Under the pieces are notes generated by a model. That model was not told the DNA's origin, made no database searches, and was given only the letters and a program-made list of their open reading frames with translations. From Micractinium sp. NFX-FRZ (taxonomy: Eukaryota > Chlorophyta > Trebouxiophyceae > Chlorellales > Chlorellaceae): 64,000 nucleotides of DNA. Positions 37,901 to 49,700 of the stretch are shown here, piece after piece. How positions within the stretch are numbered: position 1 is the stretch's first letter; every line of letters begins with the position of its first letter. The stretch is from the NCBI GenBank assembly GCA_029339195.1, contig JAPTJF010000262.1:1-64000 (forward strand), given 5' to 3'. Both the position numbers and the translations under genes were made by a program.

Positions 37901-40400
37901 AGCGGGGGGCAGTGAGGCAGCGGGGTTGGCAAGGGTGCAGGAGGTGAAAAGCGCATGCCTGGCGCTGACTGGCACTAAGAGCGAGCAAACCATGGAGCGG
38001 TCAGTGCCCCCCACCCCATCTGGACGCGGCTCTCCTCAACCCTGCCCACCCCCAGATTGCGTTGTCTGCTAGCATGCCTGCGCCTAAACCCGCTCCCTGT
38101 TGGTCTCAGGTGGAAGCAACCCGGGCAAGCAAATTGTATCTCTATTGCTGCTGCCCGCACCTGCGCCTTCGCCTGCACCCGCCCCTCGATGATGTGGTAG
38201 ATGGTGGTCGACTTGCCGGTGCCTGGGGGCCCGTGGATGATGCTCAGCCCGCCCCGCAGCCCCACCACCGCCGCGCGCTGGCCGGCGTTGATGGGCACGA
38301 TGTCTGCGGGATGGGGTGCCAGGTCAGGGCAGGCAAAGAGGCGGGAGGGCAGTGGGGAGAGGACTGGGCAGGTCGGGCAGGAAGGCGGGCGGGCAGATGG
38401 GCGGGCAGGCAGGAGGCAGGTAGAAAAGCGCCTGTCCAACGCACTGCTGGCAGTGATCACAGCGCTCGTCCCTCACTGCCGCAGCCAGCAGCAGCACTAC
38501 CGCCACCACACTCGCTGCACCGCCCACCCGTGTGCAACGCCCATTGACCCACTTCGCCGCCCTCCCACCCGTGTGCAGCGCCACTGGGCCGCCCCGCAGC
38601 GTGCCCTGCCCGCCCGTGCAGCTGTGCGCCAGCTGCTTGCTGGGGTCGGCAGCCAGTTCTAAAAGGTGCAGCGCTTCGGCACGGATGGTGCGGGTGTGCA
38701 GCTGGTAGCGCAGCGCCTGCATGGCCAAGAAGGCATCGACCATGGGCGGGCAGGATGGATGGTAGAGCAAGCAGAGGGGCGACGCTGCAGTGCCTCAGGG
38801 AGGGTGGTGGGGGCGTGCAGCTGGTGGCGCGCGCGCCTGAGAGCAGGCAGGGGAAAGCCAGGCGGGTGGCCGGTTAGGGGCAGGCAGGCAGGAGGAGTGG
38901 CTCAGGTTTCCCTCACATTCTGCCACCCCTGCCCATACAGCAGAAGCTGGAGGTTCTGAGCACAGGGGTGCTGCCGCATATTGCCGTCCAAGATTGCTGT
39001 ACCGCCAGCCGCCCACCCACCCACACGGGTGCTGCTGCTGCTGTACTGCAGCGGGTCTGACCCACTCCGCAGAGCTGCTGCTGCTGCTGTACTGCAGCGG
39101 GCCCTCACCCACCTGTGCGTAGCTGTGCTGCAGCAGGCCCCACCCCACCCGTGCAGAGCTGTACCGCAGCGCGCCTCACCCACCTGTGCGGAGCTGTACT
39201 GCAGCAGGAAGGAGCCCATGTAGCCCAGGGAGCGCGCCTGCACCTCGCGCACGGCAGCGCCGCACTCTATGGTGGGCAGCAGCACCAGCACGTCGTCGCC
39301 GTTGTCCTGCCGCCGTGATTTGCGGGCCAGGTGGAAGGAGTCGGTCTCCTTGACCTGTGGTAGCAGGGAGGGGCAGGCAGGCAAAGGGGTTAGTGGGTTT
39401 GGGTGTGGGTGCTTGGGAGCACATGCTCCCAAGCCTGCTTGCTTCATGTGAAGGCCTGTTCCTCTCGACAGGGTGGCTGAGAAAGCGAGCAGCAAAGCGG
39501 CGGTAGCAGGAGCAGCGACCAGGGCAAGCATGCAGACACGGGGTTTGGGGGGAGACGACGCAGGGAGGGAGGCAGGCATGCGGGCAGGGGGCAGGGCAGC
39601 AGAGAGGCGGGAATGGGGGCACGTGCCGCGTGCACCCAACACCACCACCTTCGGTTCACTCATGCCCTGCACCTACTCACGTGCACCAGGTGCTTCACCC
39701 AGGGGTCGCCCTCGTCAGAAAAGTCGAGGCTCTGCCCCCGCGTGGGCAGCGCCCGCCACGTGCTGTCGGTCAGCCGCCCAAACCGCCACCACCGCTGCGC
39801 CGGCTCGGGGTGACGCCCCTCCGCTTGCTCCAGCGCCTTGCTGGCTGCTGCCTGCGGGCGGCCGAATGGGAGGGAGAGCTACTGGGTGGGTTGACAACAT
39901 TTACCAGCGGGATGCAAGGCCGCTGCTTGGCGTGATAATGTCGAACTGCAAGTGTCGAACTGCAAGTGTCGAACTGCAAGTGCCAGCCAGCCACGCGGAG
40001 CACACGGCAGCACCAGGGGTGGCACGAGGCATGTGCATGCTGGGTCCATTCAGCAGCCCGCAAGCCTTGCCTGGAACTCCAGTGCAGTGTGCGCTTGCAT
40101 GGACGTGAGGTAGGCCGTGGGGCCCCCGGCGTGCACGTCTGGCAGCGGCCCCGCCTGCCCCGCCTTGCCGTAGGGGAGCGCCCACTCCGACGCCTGGCCC
40201 TTGCCGCTGCCCTTCTTCGGTGGCGCGCTCTTTCTAGCAAAGTAGTCGAGCTCTGGGATACGGCCCACATTGTGCCGCCCGCTGCTGCTAGGGCGGGTGC
40301 CTCCGCTGTTGCCGCCGCCGCCGCTGCTGCCGCCGCTGCTGAGGCTCAGCTGTGTGACGAGCTGCAGCAGCGAGTCCGTTGAATCGGCGTTTCTTTGCAT
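34933..40400 (-). CDS. UPF1/SMUBP2-like superfamily 1 helicase
   Basis: ATG 40400 starts 'MQRNADSTDSLLQLVTQLSL', a Ser/Gly-rich leader, and 'ELDYFARKSAPPKKGSGKG'. A beta-rich region follows with 'VKETDSFHLARKSRRQDNGD'. SF1 motifs: 'PINAGQRAAVVGL' and Walker A 'HGPPGTGKSTT' (about 38245-38205); 'VLVTCTRNQAVDAVVEKL'; 'TTRVYACTVDSTPRMV'; Walker B 'TVIMDEAGCVSEMALPVL' (about 36840); 'LVLIGDHLQLPAF'; 'LTEQYRMHPSI' (about 36230); 'VLSVDACQGDEADVVVVSTV' (about 35350-35290); and motif VI 'INVAMSRARHVSVVVGS' (about 35060-35000), ending at TGA 34933-34935. The complete UPF1-like set is present, so it is a 5'-3' RNA/DNA helicase by family. The exact orthologue is undecided: no UPF1 CH domain or SMUBP2 R3H/AN1 domain was seen. 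Introns show conspicuous exon-edge copies. Confidence 0.88.
36270..36530 (-). repeat. Duplicated intron-exon border before 'SLMEHAVALRLPA'
   Basis: About 120-130-bp units: the 5' edge of the exon (CTCCATCAGGCTGCG, about 36291) and its upstream intron including GAGGAAGTTGTGGGGAT recur at about 36425-36475 as CCCCATCAGGCTGCA and GGGGAAGTTGTGGGGT. CAGAGCAGAGAGA also occurs in both units. Confidence 0.7.
39035..39215 (-). repeat. Four decayed copies of the exon end 'LLQYSSAQ' plus donor
   Basis: The true exon end (about 39183-39215) reads 'FLLQYSSAQ' followed by GTGGGTGAGG. In the intron, copies follow at about 39152-39175, 39115-39137, 39070-39100 and 39030-39055 ('LLQHSYAQ' is one), each followed by a GTGGG-like donor. 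Similarity fades with distance. Confidence 0.75.
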
Positions 40401-41108
40401 TGCTCTAGTCGCCCGGAGGCTGGAGGAGCGCGGCAAGCTGCAAGGATAAGCTTCAACCGGCAACTTGAAACATGCCGCGCGGAGGCAGTGCCGAGGTGCT
40501 TCGGAGTGCTCGCTGGTTCGGGGGAGCAAGGCTGTCAACCTTGCAAGTGCATCGCAGCAGCGTGCGCCGACCCCCATTCCTAGAGGAGAGGGCCAACACG
40601 GCCAACACGGCCTGCTGCCGCCAGCTCAGCTCCCAGAACTGCTCCAGAATGCACTCTGATGTCTGGCTGAGCAATCCAAAAACAGGGAGCATGCACCCAC
40701 TGGATCAACCTTCAGCAATCCAGCGAGAGTTGAAGGCAGAATTGGTGGCTGGTCAAGCGCTAGCATTGGCATGACGTTGAGAGGCGGCACAGGCGGCAGG
40801 TTGGCAGCAGACGGCGGCAGGTGCAAGAGGCAGCGCTGCATCTGGGCATGCAGCCAGGCGTGCGATTCTCATGCATAAACGCGCAGTGTTCTTGCGTTAT
40901 AATATGCGAGTGGATGTGATCTGGGCTCCACTGTGCATGCATGCGTCATGCGATGACGCTGCCGTCCATGCTGCGCCCATGCACACTTTCCACAACGACA
41001 ATGGAGCTCTCTAATGTCTTGCCCCCTTGCCACTGCTTCCCCGCTGCTCTTCTGGCTGGTCGTCAACTCTCCGCGCCGAAGAAGACTTATCGCTGCCGAA
41101 GAGACGCC
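40401..41108. promoter_or_regulatory. Divergent upstream region, SF1 helicase and PARP-type finger gene
   Basis: 708 bp between opposite start codons. No intact gene or recognised element. A shared promoter is inferred from orientation. Confidence 0.4.
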
Positions 41109-43263
41109 ATGGCCGAGCCCAAGGGGACCTACCGAGTCTGCTACGATCCCTCAGGCAGGGCCAACTGCCAAGGTGCCTGCAAGGACAAAATCCCAAAGGT
41201 GCGTCGCGAGTCAACTTTGGACAGCGACTCCCGCCAGCCCTGTGCGGCGGCGCTTCCGCTCTGACTCCCCTTGCACTGATTGGCGGAGAGCGCTATGGGC
41301 CATGCGTAGGGGCGCCGTTCCAGGCAGCACTGGGCGGGCAGGCCGCCGCCGCCGGTAGTGCCGGCACTACCGGCGGCGGCGCCGCCCTCGCTCGCACAGC
41401 TGTGCTACTGCACCCCGCCTCGCTTGCTGCTGGTGCCAGCACCAGCTGAAAGGCTGTGTGTCTTGCTCACGAGCCACTCGTGGCACACCAGGGCTTTCAG
41501 AAGGCGCCTGTGCACCTGCAGGGAGCGGCTTGGCGATCCTGCTGCCGCTTGTGTGTTCGACCCACCAACGCTCACCCTGCCGATAGTACCCTCTGCATGC
41601 AACACCTCCCCCGCAGGGCGTGCTGCGGCTGGGCGTGCTGATAGACAACTCCGACTACGGGGACTGGTGGAAATGGCGGTGCTGGTAGGTTGCTGCGGCA
41701 GGGAAGGGTGGGCAGGAGTGCCAGCCGTGGTCAGGGTGAGTCCACCGCTGGGTGCACCGTTGCGCAACACCCAGCGTGCAAGCCACAAGCTGCCACCCCT
41801 CCCATTACCATCCCATCCCCTCGCTCGTCCCTGCATGACCAACCGTGCGATCCAGAGCACTGCCATCACTGCAAAAGCATCGCTGCCATGCAGCACCCAG
41901 CACCCACAAGTTGTCCCCCTTCCCTCCCCTCCCCCGTGCTCTGTCCCGCCTGCAGGACCTGCGTGACCGACCGCGTGATCAAGAACATTGTGGAGCCGGG
42001 CAACCTGCAGGGCCTGGGGGAGCTGGAGGAGGAGGACCAGGTGGGTGCTGGCTGCTTCACTAGTGTTTGGTGCCCTGATGGGGTTGGTGGGTGCTGGGTG
42101 CTAGGCTGTGGGTGCTGGGTCACGGTCCTCGCCCGCTGGGTTGTGGGTGCTGGGTGCTCTCCGCTGGGTTGTGGGTGCTGGCGGCTGTACCCAGGTGGTC
42201 GAGCCGCTGGGGTGCATGCCTGAGCACGGAGCAGGTTCGATACCGCCTGCCTGCGCAGCACCCAGCAGGTGCAGTACCCCCTCAACCTTCCCTCCACGCC
42301 CACGCCAGAAGGCGACCCCTACCCACCGCACCCCGCTTGCGCGCGCTTTACCGGCCCTTCCCCGTACCTGCCCTCATCCCTCCCCCTCTTCCTCCCACAG
42401 GAGCTCATCTACGCCACGTTCGAGGCGCCCCCGGCGCCCAAGCCGCGGGCCAAGAAGCAATCCAAGAAGGAAGCAGCCGCCGCAGCCGCCGCGGAGGCGG
42501 AGCGCGCTGCAGCAGCTGCCGCAGCAGCCCAGGCGGCCCAGGCCCGGCAGCGCGCGCAGCTGGTGGCAAACCTGAGGGGTATGCTGCAGACAGTGCTGCC
42601 GGCAGATGCGATTGCGCACCTGGGCGACGACCCACTGGCAATGTGGCAGATGGTGCAGAGCCTGCAGGCGATGGGGCTGCCCGTGGTGCCTGTGGTGGCG
42701 GCCGCTGCGCCCGCTGTGATTGCGCCCACCCTAGTGGCCGCCGGGGCGGCTGCGCTGTCAGCGGCAGGGCCAGCGGCAGCTGCAGAGGTCCCCATCGTGG
42801 CCAAGGTGAGGCACTTTCCGTGGTGCGGGGTCGGATGGACAGGCGGGGTGCGCTGTGCAGGGGCAAAACGGTTGGCTGCGGAGGTTGGTTGGGGAGGCGA
42901 GGAGGCACCCCACGCTGCTGCTGCTGCCCCTTCTCCTGCCCAGGGCAACCTGCACCTGCTCACAACCCTCCCTTGTTCTGTCTCTCTTTCTCTGTCTCCC
43001 TACAGACCGAGGGGCTGCAGCGCAGCGACTCAGCCGCAGGCGAGGGCGAGAACGCAGGGGCTGTGGGCAACGGCGTGCCCACTGCCGCTGCCGGCAAGCA
43101 GCGCAAGCCCCGCCAGCCGGCTGCCAGCAAGGCGGCAACCAAGAAGGCAGCGGGCAAGAAGAAGCGACGGGATGAGGAGTCGGATGAGGAGTGGGTGCCG
43201 GCAGTGGAGGCGCGCAGGACGCGGCGCAGCACGCGACTGGCGGCGGCCGCCGAGAACTGCTGA
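41109..43263 (+). CDS. Single PARP-type zinc-finger protein, no PARP catalytic domain
   Basis: Exons 41109-41198, 41617-41684, 41956-42040, 42401-42805 and 43006-43263 keep phase and give 301 residues. The first three encode a PARP-type finger: 'YDPSGRANCQGACKDKIPKG', 'VLRLGVLIDNSDYGDWWKWR', then 'CWTCVTDRVIKNIVEPGN'. The C..C...(H/W)..C pattern and the 'GR..C..C...I.KG..RLG' core match zf-PARP, which binds DNA breaks in known members. Exon 4 is an Ala/Lys-rich coiled region ('KPRAKKQSKKEAAAAAAAEA') and a hydrophobic Ala/Val/Pro stretch. Exon 5 is a basic tail with 'ASKAATKKAAGKKKRRDEES', probably nuclear localisation and DNA contact. No WGR, ADP-ribosyltransferase or BRCT region is seen. The start was chosen for its GCCATGGCC context. 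It is divergent from the SF1 helicase. Confidence 0.85.
41344..41381. repeat. Perfect 38-bp palindrome in intron 1 of the PARP-type finger gene
   Basis: Perfect two-fold symmetry with no loop, centred between 41362 and 41363 (TAGTGCCGGCACTA core with GC-rich arms). Confidence 0.9.
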
Positions 43264-43714
43264 GGTGGCACCCGCCGCCCCTGCTGGATGGCGCCTTGGC
43301 CCACCAGCAGTTGGGGTGACAGGCTTGAGATAGAACAGCCACTGCACCGATGCTGACCTGCATATGACGCTTACGTTATGTGCTTCATCTTATGCTAATG
43401 TCTTGCTTGCAATCTTGTGTAATGGAGTAATGAAATACAGAAAGGAACAGAGTAGGCAACGGCTCGAGCATCGAGATGGGTGCACACAGCACACTCGGTA
43501 CTTGTCATAGCTGTCAATGCAGGTTTATCAGAGCTGAGTTGTTTGAACGGAATTGGTGGTTGGAACAAGTCATAAGGAAGAACAGGGCAGATACTGCCGT
43601 GGAAGGCCTGCAGACCAGGCACAGCCACCCACATGATGGCAGCTGGCTACCTGCTGCCCAGGGCCGGCTGCAGTGGCACAGCTGGGCCTGGCCGCTCATG
43701 CACCCAAAGAATGC
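43264..43714. other. Convergent 3' UTR region, PARP-type finger and CLC genes
   Basis: Relatively AT-rich, no coding frame of interest. TGTAA at 43418-43422 is the likely poly(A) signal of the plus-strand gene. Confidence 0.5.
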
Positions 43715-46700
43715 TCACGGGTCCCCGCTGCCCAGGGGCCGCTCCCCCTCCGAGTCCAGCAGCACCTCGGCCTGCTGCACGCTGCTGCGCGCCCTGCAGG
43801 CGCAGGGAACAGTAGGTGTGGAGAAGCTGGGTGACGTGGGGGACGAGCACAGGCAGCGTGTGGAGGGGCATGCATGGTAATGAAGCCCTCATATGGACAC
43901 GCCGCCGCAATCCAGGGCAGCCAGGCCAGGAAGCAATCTGTTCCGTTCATGCCTTGCCAGCAGGACCTGCCGCCCACTGCGCCATGATGGCCGGGCCCAC
44001 CAGCTGCCTGCCCACCACCTGCCTGTCCCCCCCCGGCCGCATGCCCGCCCGCCCACACCCCACCTGAGCAGTGAGCCCGCTGCGTGCGCCAGGTCGCGCC
44101 GTGTGATCATGCCGCATGCGTGGTTGGACTCATTCACCACCACCAGGTGCCTGCCAGCGTGGCATGACGTGGCAGAACGGCGCAGTCGGTGAGGCCGAAG
44201 GCAGGCAATCTCGGCAGCATGCCAGCCAGCACAGCAGCATACAAGCAGCAGCCCACGCAATGATCAGCGCACGCATGCTACGGCAGCTTGACTTGCCACT
44301 GATCCGGCACCTCCCGCCCACACCAGCAGCATACAAGCAGAAGCACGTGCAGTGCGACCAGCGCAGGCATACCACGGCAGCTGAATCTGCTGCAGCACAC
44401 GCCCCTCCCGCCCCCTCCCAGCTCACCGCAGGGAGAGGCTGACAAACATGGAGTGCACGCGGGGGGCGGGGGTGTCCAGGCGCACCGTCACGGGCGCAGC
44501 ATCCAGGTAAGGCCCCAGGTTGAGGTGGGGCACCACCGCCTGGTTATCAAACGGGGAGGGGCGCCCCGCCAGCGCCGCCGCAGCCCCCGAGGAGCCGCCG
44601 ATTCCCCACAGCAGCGGGGCACACAAGCCGTCCCCGCCGTCGTCGCTGCCGCTGCCAGAGCCGCCGGGCAGCGCAGTTAGGGCGGCGCCGCTGGGGTGGC
44701 GTGCCAGGTTGAGCGCCATGTCTGTTGCCAGCTGCTCCTCAAAGCGGTCGGCGTCCGGCGGGGGCTGCAGGTAGCGGCCGTGCGCGTCGCAGTAGGCCTG
44801 CGGGTGTGCCAGTAACAGCTGCAGCTGGCTGGCCAGGATGAAGCCGTCCAGTCGGAAGGTGCCGGCCTGCAGGGGGTTGAGGGTGGGTGGGTGGGTGGGA
44901 AGGGCGGGGGCAGGGGAATGGGAAGTGCGGCGGGCAGGGCAGGGCAGGGCAGGGCAATGGGAGCTGCACCAGCTGGGGGGATGCTGCACAGGCAGGCAGG
45001 CAGGCAGGCAGGCAGACAGACATCACCTAGCGTCCAGAACAGGACCCCTGGTGGAGAGGGCGGGCACCATGCCAGCCAGCCAGCAGGCGGGGTGTGGCTG
45101 CACCAGTCACTGGCAGGCTGTGCCAAGCACCCCACGCACCACCCTCCATGCCCACCAAACACTCCCCACACCCTAGCCTCTCCACCCCTCCAGGCCACGT
45201 GGTGCACATCCACACCTCACCCAGCCCAGTGCAGCGCCCACCCGCCCGCCCACCCGCCCACCCACCCACCCGCACGTCTCTGTGGAGAGGGTCGTACACG
45301 GGGAAGCCGTGGTGGCGCGAGAAGCGCAGCAGCTCCTGCACCTGCGCCACGGGGGCCACCGCGGGCAGCCCCTCCACGGGAGAGCTCATCAGCTGCTCGG
45401 CCACCAGCCGGCGCAGGCGGCGGGGGGGCTCCTGCAGGCACAGGGCCAGGAGGTGGTGCAAGCCGCGAGTGGGCACTGAGAGCTGTGCAGGTGCGGGCAG
45501 GCAGGCAAGTGACCTGGCACTTGCAGCGTACACTCAGCCCACCTGCCAGCTGCCGCCCGCTTGGCAGCTCGCCCCTCGCCCCGCCCCGCCCCGCAGGCAT
45601 ACATGCCAGCCTGGTGCCACAGGCAGGTTGCTGCCCCCTGGCCCGCCCCCCGCACCCTGGCTCACCGGCGCCAGGTAGTTGACGTGCACCTCTGCCTCCA
45701 GCTCCGACTCATAAACCCCCTCGGTGCCCAGCGCCACGGCGCAGGCGTTGCTGGTCACCACCGCCAGGATGACGCCAAACATGGGGGCCAGGGTGCCTGG
45801 GGGAGGGAGGGGAGAGTGGGGGGAAGGGCAGCAGGAGAAGGCAGGCAGGCAGGCGCAGGGGTGAGGAGCGGTGGTAAGGAGGAGCCTTCTTGCACAATCG
45901 CTTCTGGCCGGGAGGAGGGGAGAGCAGGAGGAGGCAGGCAGGCAGGCAGGCACAGGGGTGAGCTGAGCAGCGGGCGTGCGGGGTGCGCTTGGTGCAGCGG
46001 GACGCCTGCCACCCTCCGCCCCACCTGCCCGCCCGTCTCCCTCCCTGCCACACACGCACACACAGTTGAACGTGCCCGACCTCCACAGTCCTCACCAGAA
46101 CAGCTCACCACCACCACGCAGCCCACCCACGCGTGGCCTCCGTCATGAGCACAGCATGCACAGCGCACCAAGGTGCAGCGGCCTCCTCTCCGGAGCAATC
46201 TCACAGCTGACCAGCCTACCCAGCCCACCCACCCGTGGCCTCGGTCATGAGCACCACAAGACTTATGGAGCTCCTAAACACGCCACCCAGCACGGCAGTG
46301 GCGCTGCACAGGGCATACAAGCCGGGCTGGATGCCCCAGCCGGGCAGCGCGGCCTGCAGCCCGGTGCCGGCAAGCGCCCCCGCGGCGCCCCCCAGCAGGA
46401 GGGAGGGCATGAAGAGGCCTCCGGGGATGGCGAGGGCGGCGGAGGCGGCAAAGAGGGGGAGGTAGGCGGCTGCCATGGCGGCCAGGGAGGCTGGGGAGTA
46501 GTAGGTGGCTTGCGCCTGCGGGGGGAGGGCAGGGCAGGCAGCAGAGAGCACAGGGTGGGGGTGGGGTTTAGCCGAGACGTGGGGCAAGTGCGAGGCAGCT
46601 GCAGCAGCACAGCCCAACTATGCATGCCGTTGCCAGGGGGCAGGGAGAGTATAGAAAAGGTACACAGAGCAGGCACAGCACAGCACAGCACAGCACAGCA

Positions 46701-49700
46701 CAGTGCAGTGATGCACAGGCTGGGTCAGCACCTCGCCCTTGGGCTCGCGATCCGTGCCCAGAGAGATGAGCGTGCGGATGCTCCACACTACAGCAGTCAA
46801 AAGAGGTAGTTGGGAGCAACCCAGTCAGCGCCCTTGCATTGCAGGCAAAAACACGCCAGCTGCCGACGGCACCGGGAGGCAGCGCCATCCATCACGCATC
46901 ACGCAGCATACAGGCCAGCCCCAGCCCCACCCTGACGCCTCACCTGACGGGCCCATCCATGCGGTTGCCAGGTCATTGTACTGCCCATCCTCGCACGTGT
47001 GCTGCACCCACACGTGTTCTTTCCAGTGGGAGGGCACGGGCAGGCACCTGCAGCCCAGGCAGGCAGGCAGGGGTGCAGGCAGGCAGGCGGGCGGGGCAGG
47101 CAGGGAGGTGAGCGGGCACAGCAGGCGGTGGGTGTGCCAGGTCAGCTCGCTGGGTGGCTTGCCCTCCGCCTGTAGCCTGGATCATGCTGGGAGATACAAA
47201 CACACTGGTCTAGCCCAGCCAGGCCAAGCGGCTAGCACAAGTCATTCCCCTGCCATCCGCAGCGCACCTGCCCACTGTGACCGCCAGCGCTGCGATGGCC
47301 GTCACCGTGACGGCCGCCACGGCCGCCGCCTCCCGCACGCGCGCTGCATGCCGCTTGGGGCTGGCACGCCACGGGCGGAGCAGCAGGCGCATGCGGTTGA
47401 AGGCAGCACCCAGCAGGCCGCCGCCCGCGCTGACGCCCACCAGCAGCGGCGCCTGCCAGGCCCACTCGGCGGGGCTCAGCGGGCGCAGCGGCGCCGACAG
47501 CAGGCCGCCCTCTGAGTGTGGGTTGAGCTGGGAGTGGGCAAATACAGCAAATGCGCAGGCGATGAAGCAGCGCCAGGCGATGCGCCGGCTCCACACACCC
47601 GCCCCGCACGCCTCCTCGAGCGAAAACAGCACGCCGCCGATGGGGGCGCCTGCATGTGGCAACCAAAACACAGGGGCCAGGGCAGGCAGATCGAGGTAAC
47701 AAATGCGAGCGTGCGAGGTGGGCAGGTCAGAGGGTGTCTGGGCTAGGGGACTAGCGGGCAAGAGGGGTTGGCAAGCGCGCCGGCTGTGCGGGCAGGCGTC
47801 GCTGGGTGCCAAAGCCAGTGGCGCCACACCAATGTCCTGAACACCTTCCATCCCGCAAGGCTGCCACGATAAGGCATCCCATCCCAGCGCCCCACCCCAG
47901 CCCAGCCACAGAGGACAGCCATGGGCGCACCAAAGGCTGCCGCGATGCCAGCGGCCGCCCCAGCGCTGACTGCCTCCCGCTCCTCCTCGTTCTCATGCCG
48001 CCCCGCGCCCGCCACACGCGCCAGGCCGGCGCTGTCTGCAGGCAGCGCGCCGCAGCGGCCCGCCAGCAGGCGGTGCAGCCAGCGCTGGCGGCCAAGCACG
48101 TTCCACACGCCTGCACCAGGCGGGGTGGCGGGTGGGTTGGAGGGGCAGAAGAGAGTGTGCTAGCATACGCATCTAGAGGGTAGGGTGGCCCATGTGGGTG
48201 AGGCGCATGCTTGCCACCTGCACACGGCCCCGCGCTGCCCGCGCAGCTGCCAGCCAGCCAGCCAGCCAGCATTCCTGCCAGCCAACCAGCTTGCCAGCCA
48301 GCCAGCCAGCCAGCCAGGCTCACGTTGTTCGCCTTTGGAGACCAGGAACGTGATGGTTGCTCCCAGGTGCACCATGGGAGCCTCGACACCCTGCAGCACA
48401 CGCAGCGCGGGCGCAGGGCAGTAAGGGGCATGGCTGGGCAGGGCAGGGCAGAGGGGTGGCTGGACGCACTGCCGCGCTATCCGGGTGCTGGAGCTGGTGC
48501 GACTGCCAGCTCAGCTGGCCAGCTGAGAAAACCCCTGTGGCACCATTGCCTGTCTTTCACCCAGCAGGCCGGCAGCATTGGCCCAGCGGGCAGGCAGGCA
48601 GGCACAGCAGGCGCAGCAGGCAGGCAGCATCGGCAGCAGGGGCACAGCAGCCAGGGAAGCAGCCAGGCACAGCAGGCTGGGAGGCAGGCAGGCACAGCAG
48701 GCACAGCAGGCACAGCAGGCATCCAGGCGGGGCTCACCAGGCACATGCTGGCGCCCAGGGCAGCCACGCTGCCGCACCACTTGACCAGGAAGACTGCCGT
48801 GGTGAAGAGGCCGTGGCTGCATAAAGTATGTGGGGGGGGCGAGGGGGCAAGGTGCGGCACACCCAGGCTCATGCAGTGGGGTGGCGGGATGCCGCGTGAA
48901 AAGCAGCTGTGCAGCTGTGCCACGTGCAGCGGCACCCAGCTCGACCCCCCACGCAAGCAAAGCATCTGTGTCACGTACAGCCCTCCCACACGAGGGCCGG
49001 CCCCCCAGCTCCGGGCAAGACTGCGCACATTGAGTTGCCGTTTAGATACGCCATCACCCTGCAGTGGAGCAGTGGCAAGCGGCGGGGAGCGTGATGAGAC
49101 CACGGGAAACCACTGCACACCCCACAAACATGCGGCGGAAGCGTCACAGGCACGCCACATCAACAAAACGGCCTCCAGAGCGAGTGCTGAGCAGGCAGGC
49201 AGGCAGGCAGGGCAGCCCGCCGCCCTGACCAGGTGACGCCTCCGCCCGCTGCCCGCGGCGCCAGCGCTTGGACAGCCCCCGCCGCCGCCACGACCAGGGT
49301 GCAGGTGATGGCCAGCTGTGCACCGTAGGCCTGCGGCATTCAGGCGCAGGGCGGACAGGCAGACAGGTGGAAGTGGTTGAGCAGCAAAACAACAGCAGCG
49401 CAGGCCCGGCATGCTGCTGCAGCCCTACACCCAGCATGCTCCAACACCCTTGATTGCCTTCCGTCCAAGCCCAAGATGCCTCACTTTCCCATCCCCCCCC
49501 CCCCCTCCCCCGCGCGCCCCCATGCTCGCACCTGCAGCAGGCTGCGTGCGTAGAAGTGCTGCAGCGTGGCGTTGCGCCAGCCGACCAGAGCATCAATCGC
49601 CGCGTGCATCGCTGCTGCCGTGGCGCCGATGGCCACGGCAGCCAGCACCGTGCTTGCCAGATTGAGCAGCGCGCGGACATACCTGTGGCAGGGCAAGGGG

